The notes below the pieces were generated by a model. The model searched no databases. It worked only from the letters and a program-made list of their open reading frames with translations, and was not told the DNA's origin. From contig JAKCWW010000691.1 of assembly GCA_026260175.1 (NCBI GenBank), positions 29,446 to 93,445 on the forward strand: a stretch of 64,000 nt of DNA, in the 5' to 3' direction. Positions within the stretch are counted from its first letter, which is position 1; every line of letters begins with the position of its first letter. Both the position numbers and the translations under genes were made by a program. This document shows positions 38,949 to 49,928 of this stretch, one piece after another. This stretch comes from Reticulitermes lucifugus (Eukaryota; Arthropoda; Insecta; Blattodea; Rhinotermitidae).

Positions 38949-40652
38949 ACAAGTTTAGTCGTTGTGTACAGGGTACATTGCATCTTGTCATAGATAATTG
39001 GCAGACTGTATATATATAATATAATGTGATAAGAATACAATGATATTTGTCACTATATAAGTCGTTAATACATAAATAGGTTGGTTAAAATCGTAGATAT
39101 ATTTTGCCTGTTGCACGGAAATGTACGATATAAAATTTGTACGCAAATTTTCATTTCTTTCCTTCTTCAGTGTCCATCAATGACCAGAGATTTCCCTCAT
39201 TCTCGTCCTCAGTGCCTCTGTCTCTATTGACACACAGTACTCTGAGGCTATTTCAAAGATCTTCTTTTCTTTAAATTTTCAAATTTCTTTTGATTCGACC
39301 ATCCCATTTTCCGAAGATTGGAAATGACCCAAGACTTCTTCATCCTAATTTCCATTCGGAATATTCGCGAATGTGAAAGCCGTCCCACGTTTGTCACAAA
39401 GAGATATTCCCTTAATGTTTTGCACAGGGAATTTTCTAAACAGCGTAGCCATGAAAGGAACTTACGCCTTATGGATCTGTTCGACTTGACGGGAAGAGGT
39501 GTTTACACTTTCTCACGAGTGCACACTAGCAAAAAGAAAAGAATAGACTCTAGCCTACACTAAGATGCCTAGTAAGGTGCAAGGAGGCGGTGTATAATGA
39601 TCAACCGAACTGACATCCATTAACTTTGCAGAAAAAAACTAATCCTTCTTAGCTCTGAAAGTAATGGTCTATAAGAATTGTGCATAAACACAAAGCCAGC
39701 GTAAAATCTCTAAAGTGACGAGGAGAAAATCCGTCAAGAAAGGGCGGATTCCATGCATTTCTGTATTTTGAAGCATCTTCGTTTTGAATGGCATTATTCC
39801 GTAAGCCCTTTACTTTCACGTCTTCTGGATACACACTTTATTTACAGATTTTTTCTATCTTGGTGAATTCTTCATTATTGTGTCAGCCATTTTAAGCTTG
39901 TTACATTATTAATACTAGAAAAAAAAAGAATTAACTCTATTGACATTATCCATCGCATGTGTCAGAGCCAAGAAGATATGTTTTAGATAAAGTAATATTT
40001 TCTTTAATTAGGTAAATTAAACGTAGGAATTAATAACTTAAAAGGGTCTGAGTAAGGAATTTATATCGATCATTAAGCAAAATAAAATTTCATAAGCCTA
40101 TTTAATTTTATTTGGTTTGTCTCTTATTTACATCTATTGGTTCCTTATGTGCAGTTTATAAAGAATGTCACAATATGATTAATGCTGAAATTAAGTGCTA
40201 TGTCACGTAAATAATAAGAATAAGCAATGCAACAATTTGACCATTTCTGCTTTCAGGTACATGAAATTTAAAAAAGTATTTTAAACGATTGCTCTCTGAA
40301 ATATTTGCACTCTAATTCTTATTTATTTTCCTTTTGAATTAATTTTTCTTCATTATAAGCTTTGTAATATTCATAAAGGCACCCTTCGGCCGCATGAATA
40401 TTTAACAATTCGGTTGATAATGCTGTATTGCTTAACTTTAGAAATGTTTCTAACATATTAAAGATATCCTATTTTATAAACTCATTTTTCTGTCTGCAGC
40501 TAAACATCAAGGCATATTAGAATCAATTTTATTGTTTTAATGGCTGTTTGATTTATGTAAGTACATATTTGTTGGTGCTGTAGCCTACTGTTTTTGGAGA
40601 CAAGAGGCAATCCAACTAATTTTACTGAGAGTTGCTTTCTTTCTCCTTTCAG

Positions 40653-40704
40653 GTTTGGCAAGAGGGCAGAACTGAGACCCGTCACTGAACAAGAGGCCGC
40701 TCCT
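40653..40704 (+). CDS. NPF: Neuropeptide F precursor, exon with RF-amide end and cleavage site
   Basis: The 52-nt exon is preceded by a strong polypyrimidine tract and AG (40640-40652) and followed by gtaagt (40705). Its first base completes the Arg codon split after AG in the previous exon (phase 2). Translation then gives FGKRAELRPVTEQEAAP: Phe (amidated), Gly (amide donor), the Lys-Arg dibasic convertase site and 13 residues of C-terminal flanking peptide. An intron interrupting the penultimate Arg codon is a known shared feature of vertebrate NPY and invertebrate NPF genes, so the exon pair supports itself. The exon ends in phase 0. It lies 2.7 kb from the previous exon. Confidence 0.9.
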
Positions 40705-41218
40705 GTAAGTAACTTTGCAAACACATACTAATTTGGGATCTATTCTTTCTGGGTTATTACGCAGCGTTTGTTGGTTTATTGCCGATGTTTCGGGAGAGCG
40801 TATCGGTAACGAAATTTCTGTAAGAAAAACCGTCTCTGCGCAACAACCCTGAAAAGCGAAGGTGTTAACTATGCTGCAGGGAAAGCGTGAAATCTCACAT
40901 ATTAATTTCAAACTGAACATTTGTGGAAGAATTCTTTAATTTAAAATCTTGCATGAAGACCCACTACATACTGTGCAAATCAGCAATTGGATAATTGTAT
41001 AAAAATACGTGCCACTATTTTATTTTTATGTTAATCATACTGTGCATATTCGTATAATTAATACATTAACCAACTTATACCGTAATAAAATACATATCTC
41101 ATGCATGGATTTTATTCAGTGCATAAGTTGGTTGATGCAATAACACTATTGTAATATACTCCCCGCATTCTACTCTGGCAATAATTGAAGGCTTTCAAGC
41201 ATGACTAGCTGCACTCTA

Positions 41219-41447
41219 TGCGGTACACACACATACACACAGACACACACATACAAACACAAAAACACACGTACACACACACAAACACACACATACACTC
41301 ACAGACACACACACAAACACACATACACACAGACACGCACGTACACACACACACAAACATACACGTACACACACACGTACACACACACACACAAACACTC
41401 ACAGACACACACACAAACACTCACAGACACATACAAACACTCCTGCC
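41219..41447. repeat. (CA)n-rich microsatellite
   Basis: About 230 bp of acacac interrupted by single A, G or T changes. The ORFs on both strands are only its translation. Confidence 0.95.
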
Positions 41448-42060
41448 TCCTGTGCTCATATTGAAATTTGGCATTGTTTTCCTCTGCCTCTGAAGGCAAA
41501 TTTTAGGATTGTGCTTTAATTAATGCACCCTTACATGTATTTTCTAAAGCAGCATGCAAGTAATCATTCTAACATTAACACCGTATACATTATAGGTTTA
41601 AATCTGAAAACCATTGTTAAATAATTAAACGATAATTTTGGTGCGTGATATCAATTTTTTTTCTAATAACAATTAAAGAACTTTTCACTTAGTCGACACA
41701 GCCATATTAGTAAACAAATCCTTCTTTTTCATAGCAACTATTTACACGTAGCTACACGTAGCTAGTTATTGTAAACTTTTGATTTATTCAAGGTTCAGCG
41801 GGAAAAAACAGACCAACAAGTCACACACACTTAGTCACCTCCCTCTTATATCCTACTCTGATTCCTACATGCTTCGATCCTACGGGATTGTCTTTATAGA
41901 TACACAATTAGTGATAATGGATATCAATTAAGTCATATATTGTAGAGAATGCGTTGATACTATACATTCTAAAAGTATATCACTTTAAAGAAATTTATAA
42001 AAATACCAGATATCTCTTTATATATCTCTTTTTATATACCTTCTTTCTCTCCTTCCATAG

Positions 42061-42180
42061 AACAGAATCCTTCTTGAGAAGCTAACAGGTCCTCAACTGG
42101 CCAAGGAATTTCCCGCACTTTAAGGTTTATTCTCGCATTTATAAGAGCCCGCCATTTGTCCCTATCCTGAGCTTGTACTC
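42061..42180 (+). mobile_element. Decayed 'GTRRFITAFTSARHLSLS'-type repeat
   Basis: Frame 1 reads NRILLEKLTGPQLAKEFPAL then stop; one frame over it continues RTLRFILAFIRARHLSLS. This matches a translation I recognise as a very common dispersed element of insect genomes. It is preceded by a good acceptor-like tract and AG (42040-42060). Confidence 0.7.
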
Positions 42181-42475
42181 GTATATATTTTATATATAGA
42201 GTATAGTTTACATAGCTTTACCTGTCCAGTTTACGGAATTTTTTTACATATTAAAATTAATTATTCTTACCATGATTTTCTTTTCTTGTAAGTAAGATTT
42301 TTAGACAGTATAAGTGAAACGTATTAAAATTCATGCGCAACATAAACCCGAAATTGAAATACTTTATTCTGTAATCACCGTGCATCTTTTCACAGTCACT
42401 ATTTACATACACCAACTGGATGCACTTTATTTTAAAAACTGTATAGTTTTTTAAAACATATTTAAAAACTTTTTA

Positions 42476-42522
42476 AAACCCGACATATGTTTCGGCTCCT
42501 ATAGAGCCATCTTCAGGGGTTT
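42476..42522 (-). ncRNA. Type I hammerhead ribozyme motif, complete core
   Basis: On the - strand: stem I AAACCC (42522-42517), CTGAAGA (42516-42510; position 7 may be any base), an extra T, stem II GGCTC/GAGCC with a TATAG loop region, GAA (42493-42491), self-complementary ACATATGT (42490-42483), C at the cleavage site (42482), then GGGTTT (42481-42476). The last six bases pair perfectly with the first six. The stem I and stem II sequences differ from the 14975 copy while the pairing is kept. Confidence 0.68.
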
Positions 42523-42613
42523 ACCGTCGCTAAAACTGCATACACTAAATCGTCCCTTTCATTGGTTCACTCTTAGGCAAGGTTTTTCACTTTTTCACTG
42601 CTTTGTATGCACA

Positions 42614-42748
42614 NNNNNNNNNNNNNNNNNNNNNNNNNNNNNNNNNNNNNNNNNNNNNNNNNNNNNNNNNNNNNNNNNNNNNNNNNNNNNNNNNNNNNNN
42701 NNNNNNNNNNNNNNNNNNNNNNNNNNNNNNNNNNNNNNNNNNNNNNNN
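42614..42748. other. Assembly gap (135 N)
   Basis: A run of N lies between the two arms of the foldback element. Assemblers often break at such palindromes, so the true length and content of the spacer are unknown. Confidence 0.98.
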
Positions 42749-43904
42749 GTCTGATGCTGTAGTATGTTTACTATGGCTGGCTTACGTGTAGGTCAGGTTG
42801 GTGGGTGGGGGTGGATGAGTTTAAAGAGTGGATTGTCCTGCGCATGGCTCTGTTCGTCGATCAATGGCTCTATAGGAGCCGAAACATATGTCGGGTTTTA
42901 AAAAGATTTTAAATATGTTTTAAAAAACTATACAGTTTTTTAAATAAAGTGCATCCAGTTGGTGTATGTAAATAGTGACCGAAATTGAAAATTTTATTTT
43001 ATTTTTATAACTGGCGTACATTTTAAATCTACATTACATTTGCTCTAAATAATGCGCTTCTAAACAGTGAAGCTTATCTACAGACACTGAGTACTTGGCC
43101 AGGAAAGTAAACGTTCATTTCGAATGTTTTTTTTCTAGCGTTTTAATCCAAAATCTGATTTCTCTCCTGACCTAAAAAAATCGAAGGTTCTTTAAAGTGG
43201 TTGAACTGAGCTTTCTGAAGGTCATCGCGGTATAAAAAACTGACTATGTTAGAAAGAAAGAAAGAAAGGGAGAAACCTTGCACATATTCATAAGTAAAAA
43301 CCTACCAAAGGTTTACCGGTTCTCAGTTACCAAGAATGCAATAAAATGTATGTGCTAAATTATTATAACAATTATAACAAAAAGGTAGGCAATCAAAAAA
43401 TTTTATAAAAATGGAAATGTCATCTATGCAGGCAAAGGGGTTTATTGAAATTTATGACAAATTATTAAAAATGTTACTGCCTTACCATCTATTGGAAATA
43501 TCTGGTCATGTTCTTTTACTTTTTACTTTCATTCTTCAGATTAGACATTTCGGGATTGAATTTCTCTGGACTACAACAGGCGCGGACCCTATTCCATAAA
43601 ATTAATTTCGTTATTCCAACGGTTCTTTCCTTGAAAATTTAAAGTTATTATAGATCTACGAGTACATGGTAACAAATTTTCACTAGCATGTACAGGAAGA
43701 CGTATATAGATACGAACGACGTTGTAGGCTAACGGACAAAGAGTAATAAAAGGAAAGATTTCTCTGTCCACTTCATGAAAGCATTAGGGGGAACGAGAGT
43801 ATATTTCCACCTATTCTTAACTTTCGTACTATAGAGAGTTCTTTGGTTAACCTCATGATCCAGCTCTTTTACCCCGAAGAAGTAGCCCATTTTACATTAA
43901 ATTG

Positions 43905-44045
43905 GTGGCTGGATGGGCTTCTGATCTGCTCTGGACGCTTTCGAGAATAGATAATTTCTTGCCTCTTTCAGGAACAGAACTAAAATCCTCGACATTCCAG
44001 CCAGCAGCCTAGTTACTATAAAGACTACGCTATTGCAGCTCTTAG
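43905..44045 (-). mobile_element. SINE family C-like relic
   Basis: - strand: gcaatagcgtagtctttata resembles the family C head; the rest is poorly conserved. Confidence 0.35.
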
Positions 44046-45175
44046 CTAAAATGAAATGAGTGTTAAATAACTCTGATTAATTAAATTTATTATTATTATT
44101 ATTGCAACTTAGATGCATAACTTTGTTCTTTTAATATTTAAGGGGCCCTTAAATTCAAGAAAAAATTTAAAGATTGAATTTATGTGTCAGTTAATTACGA
44201 TCTTTCATTAGTGTACCACTTCTTTTCATTATTTTCACCTACAATAAACACGTGTTCTACCTGCGTTAACTCAAAGCGTCACAAGCGCAAGAACTGCCAA
44301 TTAAACGTAATAGTTGTAAAACTTTATCCTCTGTGAGCTAAGACTTTCATTCATTTTCGTAATAGAGCAAATTAGGTTTCTTGTTAGAGCCTCGAAGTGT
44401 AACAAAATTAAAAGGATCTTAAACGTGATACGAAATCTCTCTGAAGGTTTACCTGCATATAGTAAAACACCAATTAGTAAATTATTCTCCTTGGAAGAAC
44501 ACTGTGTCACTGCAACACCAAGAATCAAAATACGGTGGATTGTACTGCTTTATATTACCTTTATAATCCACTTAAAGTTACTGCAAGTCTTTATTATTAC
44601 ATTCTTAGAAGACACCATATGTTGGCTTCATAAAATCCTCAAGACTAAGAAACATTTGTGCAGGAACCTTCAATGACACGTTAGTAGGGAAACCTCTATA
44701 AAATATATGTCGTAAAGTTTATGCGTGGCGAGACCCCTGGAAGTCAGTACTTAATAATGTTTCAGTTTTATGCACATTTATGAAATAATATTCCTTTAAA
44801 GATTAATACAGTTATTAATGAAATTAAGCTAGTAACATGTCAAGTTTGACTAAGTTTCTTGTTATTGAATAAGCTTCTGATCTGTTATTCGAAATTTACT
44901 AGCAGAACTACGCTAATATAATCTACATAAATAAAATTCAATAACTGTATTCATAAAATGTTCTTAATGTTCTTCCCAGCTCCTGAACAACAGCATAAAA
45001 ACACTTAATATTTCGACTATTAAAATCAAATGCATTTCCCTACATGATCGAAGGGCAGTTTACAATATAAGAAAATAGCACTAAAATATTTATTTAAAAT
45101 TAAGCGAAAATTGCGAGATTTGAAGTTCTGATGACGATAAAAGTCTTCCTCGAATATGACGAGACGTAGATTGGT

Positions 45176-45222
45176 AGATCGCTACTGACGTTTCGGAGGA
45201 GCTTGCTTTCGTCTTGGTCAAT
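45176..45222 (-). ncRNA. Hammerhead-like relic
   Basis: On the - strand: CTACAT, a degraded core (TTGACCAAGA), a stem II region, then CGAAACGTC with a 4-base self-complementary stem III (ACGT) and C at the cleavage site, followed by AGTAG, which can pair with the upstream CTAC. The CTGANGA box is not intact. Confidence 0.3.
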
Positions 45223-45437
45223 GTAGAACAACAAGACTTTTCTGGTCTCCGTAGATCCTGACGATTGATGCAACAACTCTCTTCAAAACGACCGTAAATA
45301 TTTATCAAAGAGAGCATTGTCATATCCCAGAAAATTGCAGTCTTAAAATTTAAAGTTGTTTTAAGATGATGTGTTAGGATATTTAAGAAGGCTCGCGAAA
45401 CCGAGGATGGCACACTTATTCCACCTTTATAATTTAT

Positions 45438-45480
45438 ACATACATTTTCAGAGGTTGCTTCCATTATCTTCTTCAGGTGA
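45438..45480 (-). ncRNA. Hammerhead-like relic
   Basis: On the - strand: CACC, an intact CTGAAGA (45476-45470), a degraded stem II, then GAAAATGT in place of GAAACGT. It lies about 260 bp upstream, on the same strand, of the relic at 45176-45222. Confidence 0.28.
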
Positions 45481-45639
45481 AGGGGGCGTGAGCGTATTCG
45501 TGCACTCTTGGGCTCCTGGGTAGATTTGCTGTCATACCCTTTACAACGACATTATTCATAACCGAAAATGTTGTCCAAGTAAATAGCCAGTCTACGAAAT
45601 TACATTGCGTCACATCGTAGAAAACCGTATAGTAGAAAT

Positions 45640-45790
45640 CTGCTCTCTTCTGGGATATTACGCAGTGTTAAATGGTAGTTCGGGGCAACCTATTACTCCC
45701 ATCTTCAAGGGTAAAGGAGTCCAAGACTTGTCTCGAAACGTCGGTACAGAACTACCTCTTAAAGCTGCGTAATATCCCAGAAGAGCGCAG
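45640..45790. repeat. 151-bp palindrome with hammerhead-like centre
   Basis: Arms: ctgctctcttctgggatatt (45640-) against the inverted copy aatatcccagaagagcgcag (-45790). Just inside them ggtagttc (45675-) pairs with gaactacc (about 45748-45755). The centre has TCTCGAAACGTC (45731-45742) on the + strand with the ACGT stem III and a C cleavage base; the CTGANGA box is degraded. The arms are therefore an extended stem I. Confidence 0.7.
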
Positions 45791-45904
45791 GTCGCATCAA
45801 CACGGCGGTGGGAAGCCTGAAATCACGCAACCATATAGTCGCTTATAGAACCATTATTAATTACACTTTGCTGAAAGAGGTTACTAAGAAGTATAGATGA
45901 ACTT

Positions 45905-46049
45905 AACTCACAACACTCAGTCCAAAAAAATGCACTCTATTTTTACAGATATTTTATATTACAATATCACTTTGAACACTCCTACATGTTTCAATCCCTG
46001 GGAATCAGGAGCAATACAGTTAATTTTGTTGGACTGAGTGTTGTGAGTT
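45905..46049. repeat. 145-bp palindrome with degraded hammerhead core
   Basis: The arms aactcacaacactcagtcca and the inverted copy bound the element. On the - strand CTGATTC (46008-46002), GAA, ACATGT, A, GGAGTG (45992-45976) are related to the 14975 motif. Two core positions of the first box are lost. Confidence 0.7.
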
Positions 46050-47149
46050 GATTATCGGCAATGCATGGAATAAACAATATAAAAAAATATATGAACTTCA
46101 GTGATAAATGGCACACTTGGCGCAACAAATAACGTTATGATTTTTCCCGGTACTATAAGTGCAGTTATATCAAGGAGATAATGGTGAGATGCACATGTAG
46201 GTCTAACGATTCGTAATAACTCAAAGTCACCCTCACATTTACCACAATTGTGATACATAGCATTAAGTCTATAATGACAAACGACACAAAAATACGGAGG
46301 TCGCTTTCTCGGAATATTTAACGCTCTAATAATTGAGTACTAGGTATTAAGAACAATTATCAACAGTTGGAATTAAGCTAATATAGCCAGCCAACATAAC
46401 CCAGACTACGCTGTCAAAGGGCAAGCATGCTGCCTGTCTGCATTTGCATATGAATCACTTTCATCTTTCTGTTTTCCTTTCCGTCTCACAGAGCAGAGTC
46501 AACAGTATGCCGGTTACGAATATATGCCACTCTGCTCGGTTTGCTATCATGTAGAGTGTTCTAGTAAACTCGCTAAATTAAATTCCTTTTTTTCAGTAAC
46601 TCAAAATTAATTTGGACTAAATTTCTCCGGGCTATCTTCAAATTTTACGAAAAGTGTAAGCTCAGGAATATGTAAAAACATGTTGCTTTGGTTATACACA
46701 GGTCCACCTGACAAACGCTGATATGAGTGCAATTACCATAGCGTTTATATACATCGTTTTCCAATTCAGTTTCCACAAATAATGTAAATAAAGCCTTTGC
46801 AATTCAAAGAGTGCATTGACGAAACGAAGAATAAGTTTAAATAGTTTCGTAAGATGCATAATTGAATTTGCCTTTACGAGAGTGCTTCTCCTTTTTCCTC
46901 ACCCCATGTCTTATTTCTTCTTCTTCTACCACTATTACGCTTTATTCTTTCATGCGATTTGTCGGCTTCATTTTCCGCTGTAATCTCTTCTAGCATTTTC
47001 CAACCTCCAAACTCAGTCCACTGTAATGTATTACCTTGTGCCTTCCGCCATATATAGTTCTCCCTCTTCTTCTACAGTCAATAACACTATCAATGTTAGT
47101 ATTACGAAAATCCTGAAGTCTTCAGAGCGCTGTTTCTGAGGACTTAGTT

Positions 47150-47323
47150 CTTCTGGGATATGACGCTACGTCGTCTTAGTGGTTTCCGACTTTCCGAAGG
47201 GACATAGTCCCTTCATTTTCTCCATGAAGAATAGTTCTCTTGGTGCCGGAAGAAGAAGTTGATATGTTCCTTCGAAACGGCGGAAATCACTTACCCAACG
47301 ACAGATCTTCACATTTCAGAAGA
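47150..47323. repeat. Imperfect palindrome with hammerhead-like centre
   Basis: It begins cttctgggatatgacg, as in the 45640 element, and ends acatttcagaag. Inside, AGTGGTTTCC (47178-47187) pairs imperfectly with GGAAATCACT (47282-47291), next to TCGAAACGGC on the + strand. The first core box is not recognisable. Confidence 0.5.
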
Positions 47324-47411
47324 CCTAGGTACACATTAGTACTAAGTTATTTATCATTTTTATGCATTTTTATTTTCTTTTTAGTGACATAACGAAATAC
47401 ATACTGTGACT

Positions 47412-47479
47412 GCTACTATTACTACTACTACTACCACCACCACCACCACCACCACCACCACCACCACCACTACTACTGC
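47412..47479. repeat. (CTA)n/(CCA)n microsatellite
   Basis: actactacta followed by accaccacc and actactact. Confidence 0.92.
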
Positions 47480-49229
47480 TTCCGTCTCTTCCTCTTGCAG
47501 TTGTTGACGAATGTAACATAATTTAAACAATTTCTACCTTTCATTCATTCCGCATGAACTTACAAACTGAGGTCTTTGTACATACTTTTCTTATCACTGA
47601 AGAGGTAGCACAGTTTTTCCCGACAAGCTTGTAGACACGCAGCTAGCCCTCAAGAATCTGCGTGCCGTTTACAGAACCCCAGAAACCACAACTACTTTAG
47701 TAACAGTTCATCAGTGATCCTGCTATGAGCCACATGATTCAAGTCCAGAATGTCAAATCATTATCGTCACTTCTATTCGTATATCTTCTCCACTCTTCCA
47801 ACTATGTGACTCTATATCACACATTCCTTTTACGAAAAATGATGACCGCTCAGCTAGTCAAGAAACATCCCACATTTTGCAGAAATCTGTGGTTCATCCG
47901 TGAAAACTATTAGCCGCTTCCTGTGCTGTCTGTTTTTTTTTTGACCTTTTACTTGTTTGTTGCTATAGTGTCAGGGCTAGATAAACAAGCCTCACTTCTC
48001 GCCTGATACAAATTTTGCAAGATGGTTGAGAAAATTTATGATATTCATAATAGCGAAATTTTTCTCATATTTCAGAAATCATTATACATAAGCAGTAGTC
48101 ACATGATAAGTAACTTGTTAGGGTCCCGAAATAAAGGAAAAGAGAAGCGTTAAGTGAGAGGACACAGATATTCAGTTTTAAAAAGATACTTAGTTTTTCT
48201 TACTCTGAAAGCCACTTGCTATTATTCTACTGACACTAAATTGCGCTATCATTTTTCGTTGTTGATAGATGAAAGCTAAATAGTATACTATAATGTTAAT
48301 ATTAATGATGGACATTTGGAGTTTGAATACGTTTGATTGATGTGAAATGAGCGAACATGAATAATTAAGGATATCTAATTAGAACTCAAATTTTTACTTC
48401 CCTTTGGCATTAATTTCTACTCGTAAATGTATTTTAGTATTGTTATTCTTGTTTTACGCTTTCTTTTAAGAAGATGCTCCTTAGGAAAAAACTATCTGTC
48501 TCGTAGGATTTTCTGGCATATACTTAACTTGAAATCTTCAGCTGTATCGTATTCGTAATTGTTGACATAAAAGCAATATTGCACACCTAATGTGTAGATA
48601 TGTGAAGGATCTACTGCCATGCCAAATTTTCACCTTACTATTAAGAAGCAACTCTCATGAAACGTGTAAATATTTACCTCCATGTGTAACACACAATGGT
48701 TCATTACTCTATGTTGTGAAGATGAAACAGGCTTTTCACATGTAATGTGAGGGCCTCTTATGTCACCAGTACACTGGTAATAAAATACTGTAGCGTGTAG
48801 AGGAACGTATTCATGTGAGTGAAATGTATGGGATTACACACGACGTGGACTATACAGGATGATTCGTGACTTTATGTCAATATTTCAGGAAATTATTTCT
48901 GAGGCACTTCACGTACAGAATGTCATATGAACATGGGTTAGTTCTCAGCATTAATGGCGTTATTAGTATTTTAAGTTTAGGAATTATTTGCTCATAAATA
49001 ATCTGTCCTCTTAAACAAGTTTCTACAGTGTACGGAAAATTTTAAAATAAATGTTCTAAGTAAAAACATTAAGCTTCGATAGGCATTTAACTCCTATTCT
49101 ATTGAACACGTGATTAAGGAAATATATACGTAGGCCAAGCATATATATGGTACTAATTACAGATAACTCCGAACAAATTTATGGTTTGAGTTTCTTTATA
49201 TTTGCAGATCACAAACAGTTAATGATTTT

Positions 49230-49745
49230 GGAGTGACTGCATCCTCTTCAGTGAAATTTTGTATTTTATATTTTAAGTTAGAAGACGCTCCCCCCTTATG
49301 GAAGGAGACATTTTGTTACCATGTCCATAAACCCCTGCCACCTCTCCCACTCTTGAACCAGATTAATCTAGTCCAAGCCCCCAAACTGTTTCTTAAAGAT
49401 CAATTTAAAATCACCCTCCCATCGACGTCTAGGTCTACCAAGTGATCTCTTTTCCTCAGGTTTCCAACCAAAATCCCTCATGCACATCTCCTCTGCCCCA
49501 TACATGCTACATGCACCTCCCATTTGATTCTTCTTCATTTGACGACTCCAATTATATTTGGTGAACCTTACGGATCATCAAGCTCCTCGTCATACCATCC
49601 CCTAGCCCCCTTTCCCTCGTACATCCAAATATCTTCCTCAGCAATCTATCCTCAAACACCCTCAGCATATGCTCCTTCTCAATGTGAGGGACCAAGTTTT
49701 CACACCATTAAAAACAATAACTGTATGTAACTCCTTCTAGTACTT
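49230..49745 (-). pseudogene. Non-LTR retrotransposon RT 3' region relic
   Basis: Fragments in several - strand frames match a LINE family abundant in insects: YDEELDDP and SPNIIGVVK, then HVACMGQRRC, KRSLGRPRRRWEGDFKLI, and a C-terminal INLVQEWERWQGFMDMV. Stops and frameshifts interrupt it. The same family occurs at 59090-59650. Confidence 0.72.
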
Positions 49746-49928
49746 CAAACAGCCATAACTATGTAACCGATGAGAATCGAACAATTTTCTGTTAGTTTAC
49801 GATCGGAAATGGTGTCAAGTAGACCTAAAGGCCCCTGAGTAAATGACGCAAATAATGAAATATCATATATACGCATATACGTTCATATATACAATTTTAA
49901 ATAAATTTCAGTAAGTGTTGTAATTTCC

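Larger units (their letters stand above)
37959..40652 (+). other. NPF: NPF intron within the penultimate Arg codon (phase 2)
   Basis: A GT-AG intron (gtgagt ... tttcag) of 2694 bp. It carries a 254-bp palindrome with a hammerhead-like core (38109-38362) and a second hammerhead-like relic (38903-38948). The remainder (about 39000-40600) is AT-rich with nothing recognisable. Confidence 0.82.
42395..42979. repeat. 585-bp foldback element with about 115-bp inverted arms
   Basis: Left arm 42395-42509 (starting gtcactatttacatacacc) is inverted at about 42866-42979. The 12-bp word ccgaaattgaaa occurs at 42348-42359 and again at 42979-42990 and may be a target-site duplication. The interior contains an assembly gap. 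The left arm has a full - strand hammerhead motif; the right arm has, on the + strand, stem II, GAAAC and ACATATGT but has lost the CTGANGA box. Confidence 0.85.
45100..45480 (-). mobile_element. Decayed element with two hammerhead-like relics in the same orientation
   Basis: On the - strand a decayed reading frame includes AIFWDMTMLSL and SSSETSVAIYQSTSRH, resembling a repeat translation I recognise as very common in insect genomes (FWDMTPCSL ... SETSVNFYQTTR). The SETS part is the hammerhead-type string TCCGAAACGTC read as codons. A hammerhead-like string lies at each end: 45438-45480 (CTGAAGA ... GAAA) and 45176-45222 (GAAACGTC). The sequence TTCTGGGATATGAC (revcomp near 45322-45335) is shared with the elements at 45640 and 47150. 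Not a functional gene. Confidence 0.6.

Noticed and set aside
41201-41499. Thr/His-rich and Cys/Val-rich frames on both strands
   Set aside because: Pure (CA)n microsatellite translation.
42061-42123. Regular alternative last exon of NPF
   Set aside because: The sequence is a dispersed repeat continuing past the stop in another frame; kept only as a possible exonisation.
45090-45464. 124-codon protein gene
   Set aside because: Matches a widespread transposon-like translation and contains hammerhead-like strings; not a host gene.
47412-47479. Poly-Thr/Pro coding stretch
   Set aside because: Microsatellite without surrounding coding signal.
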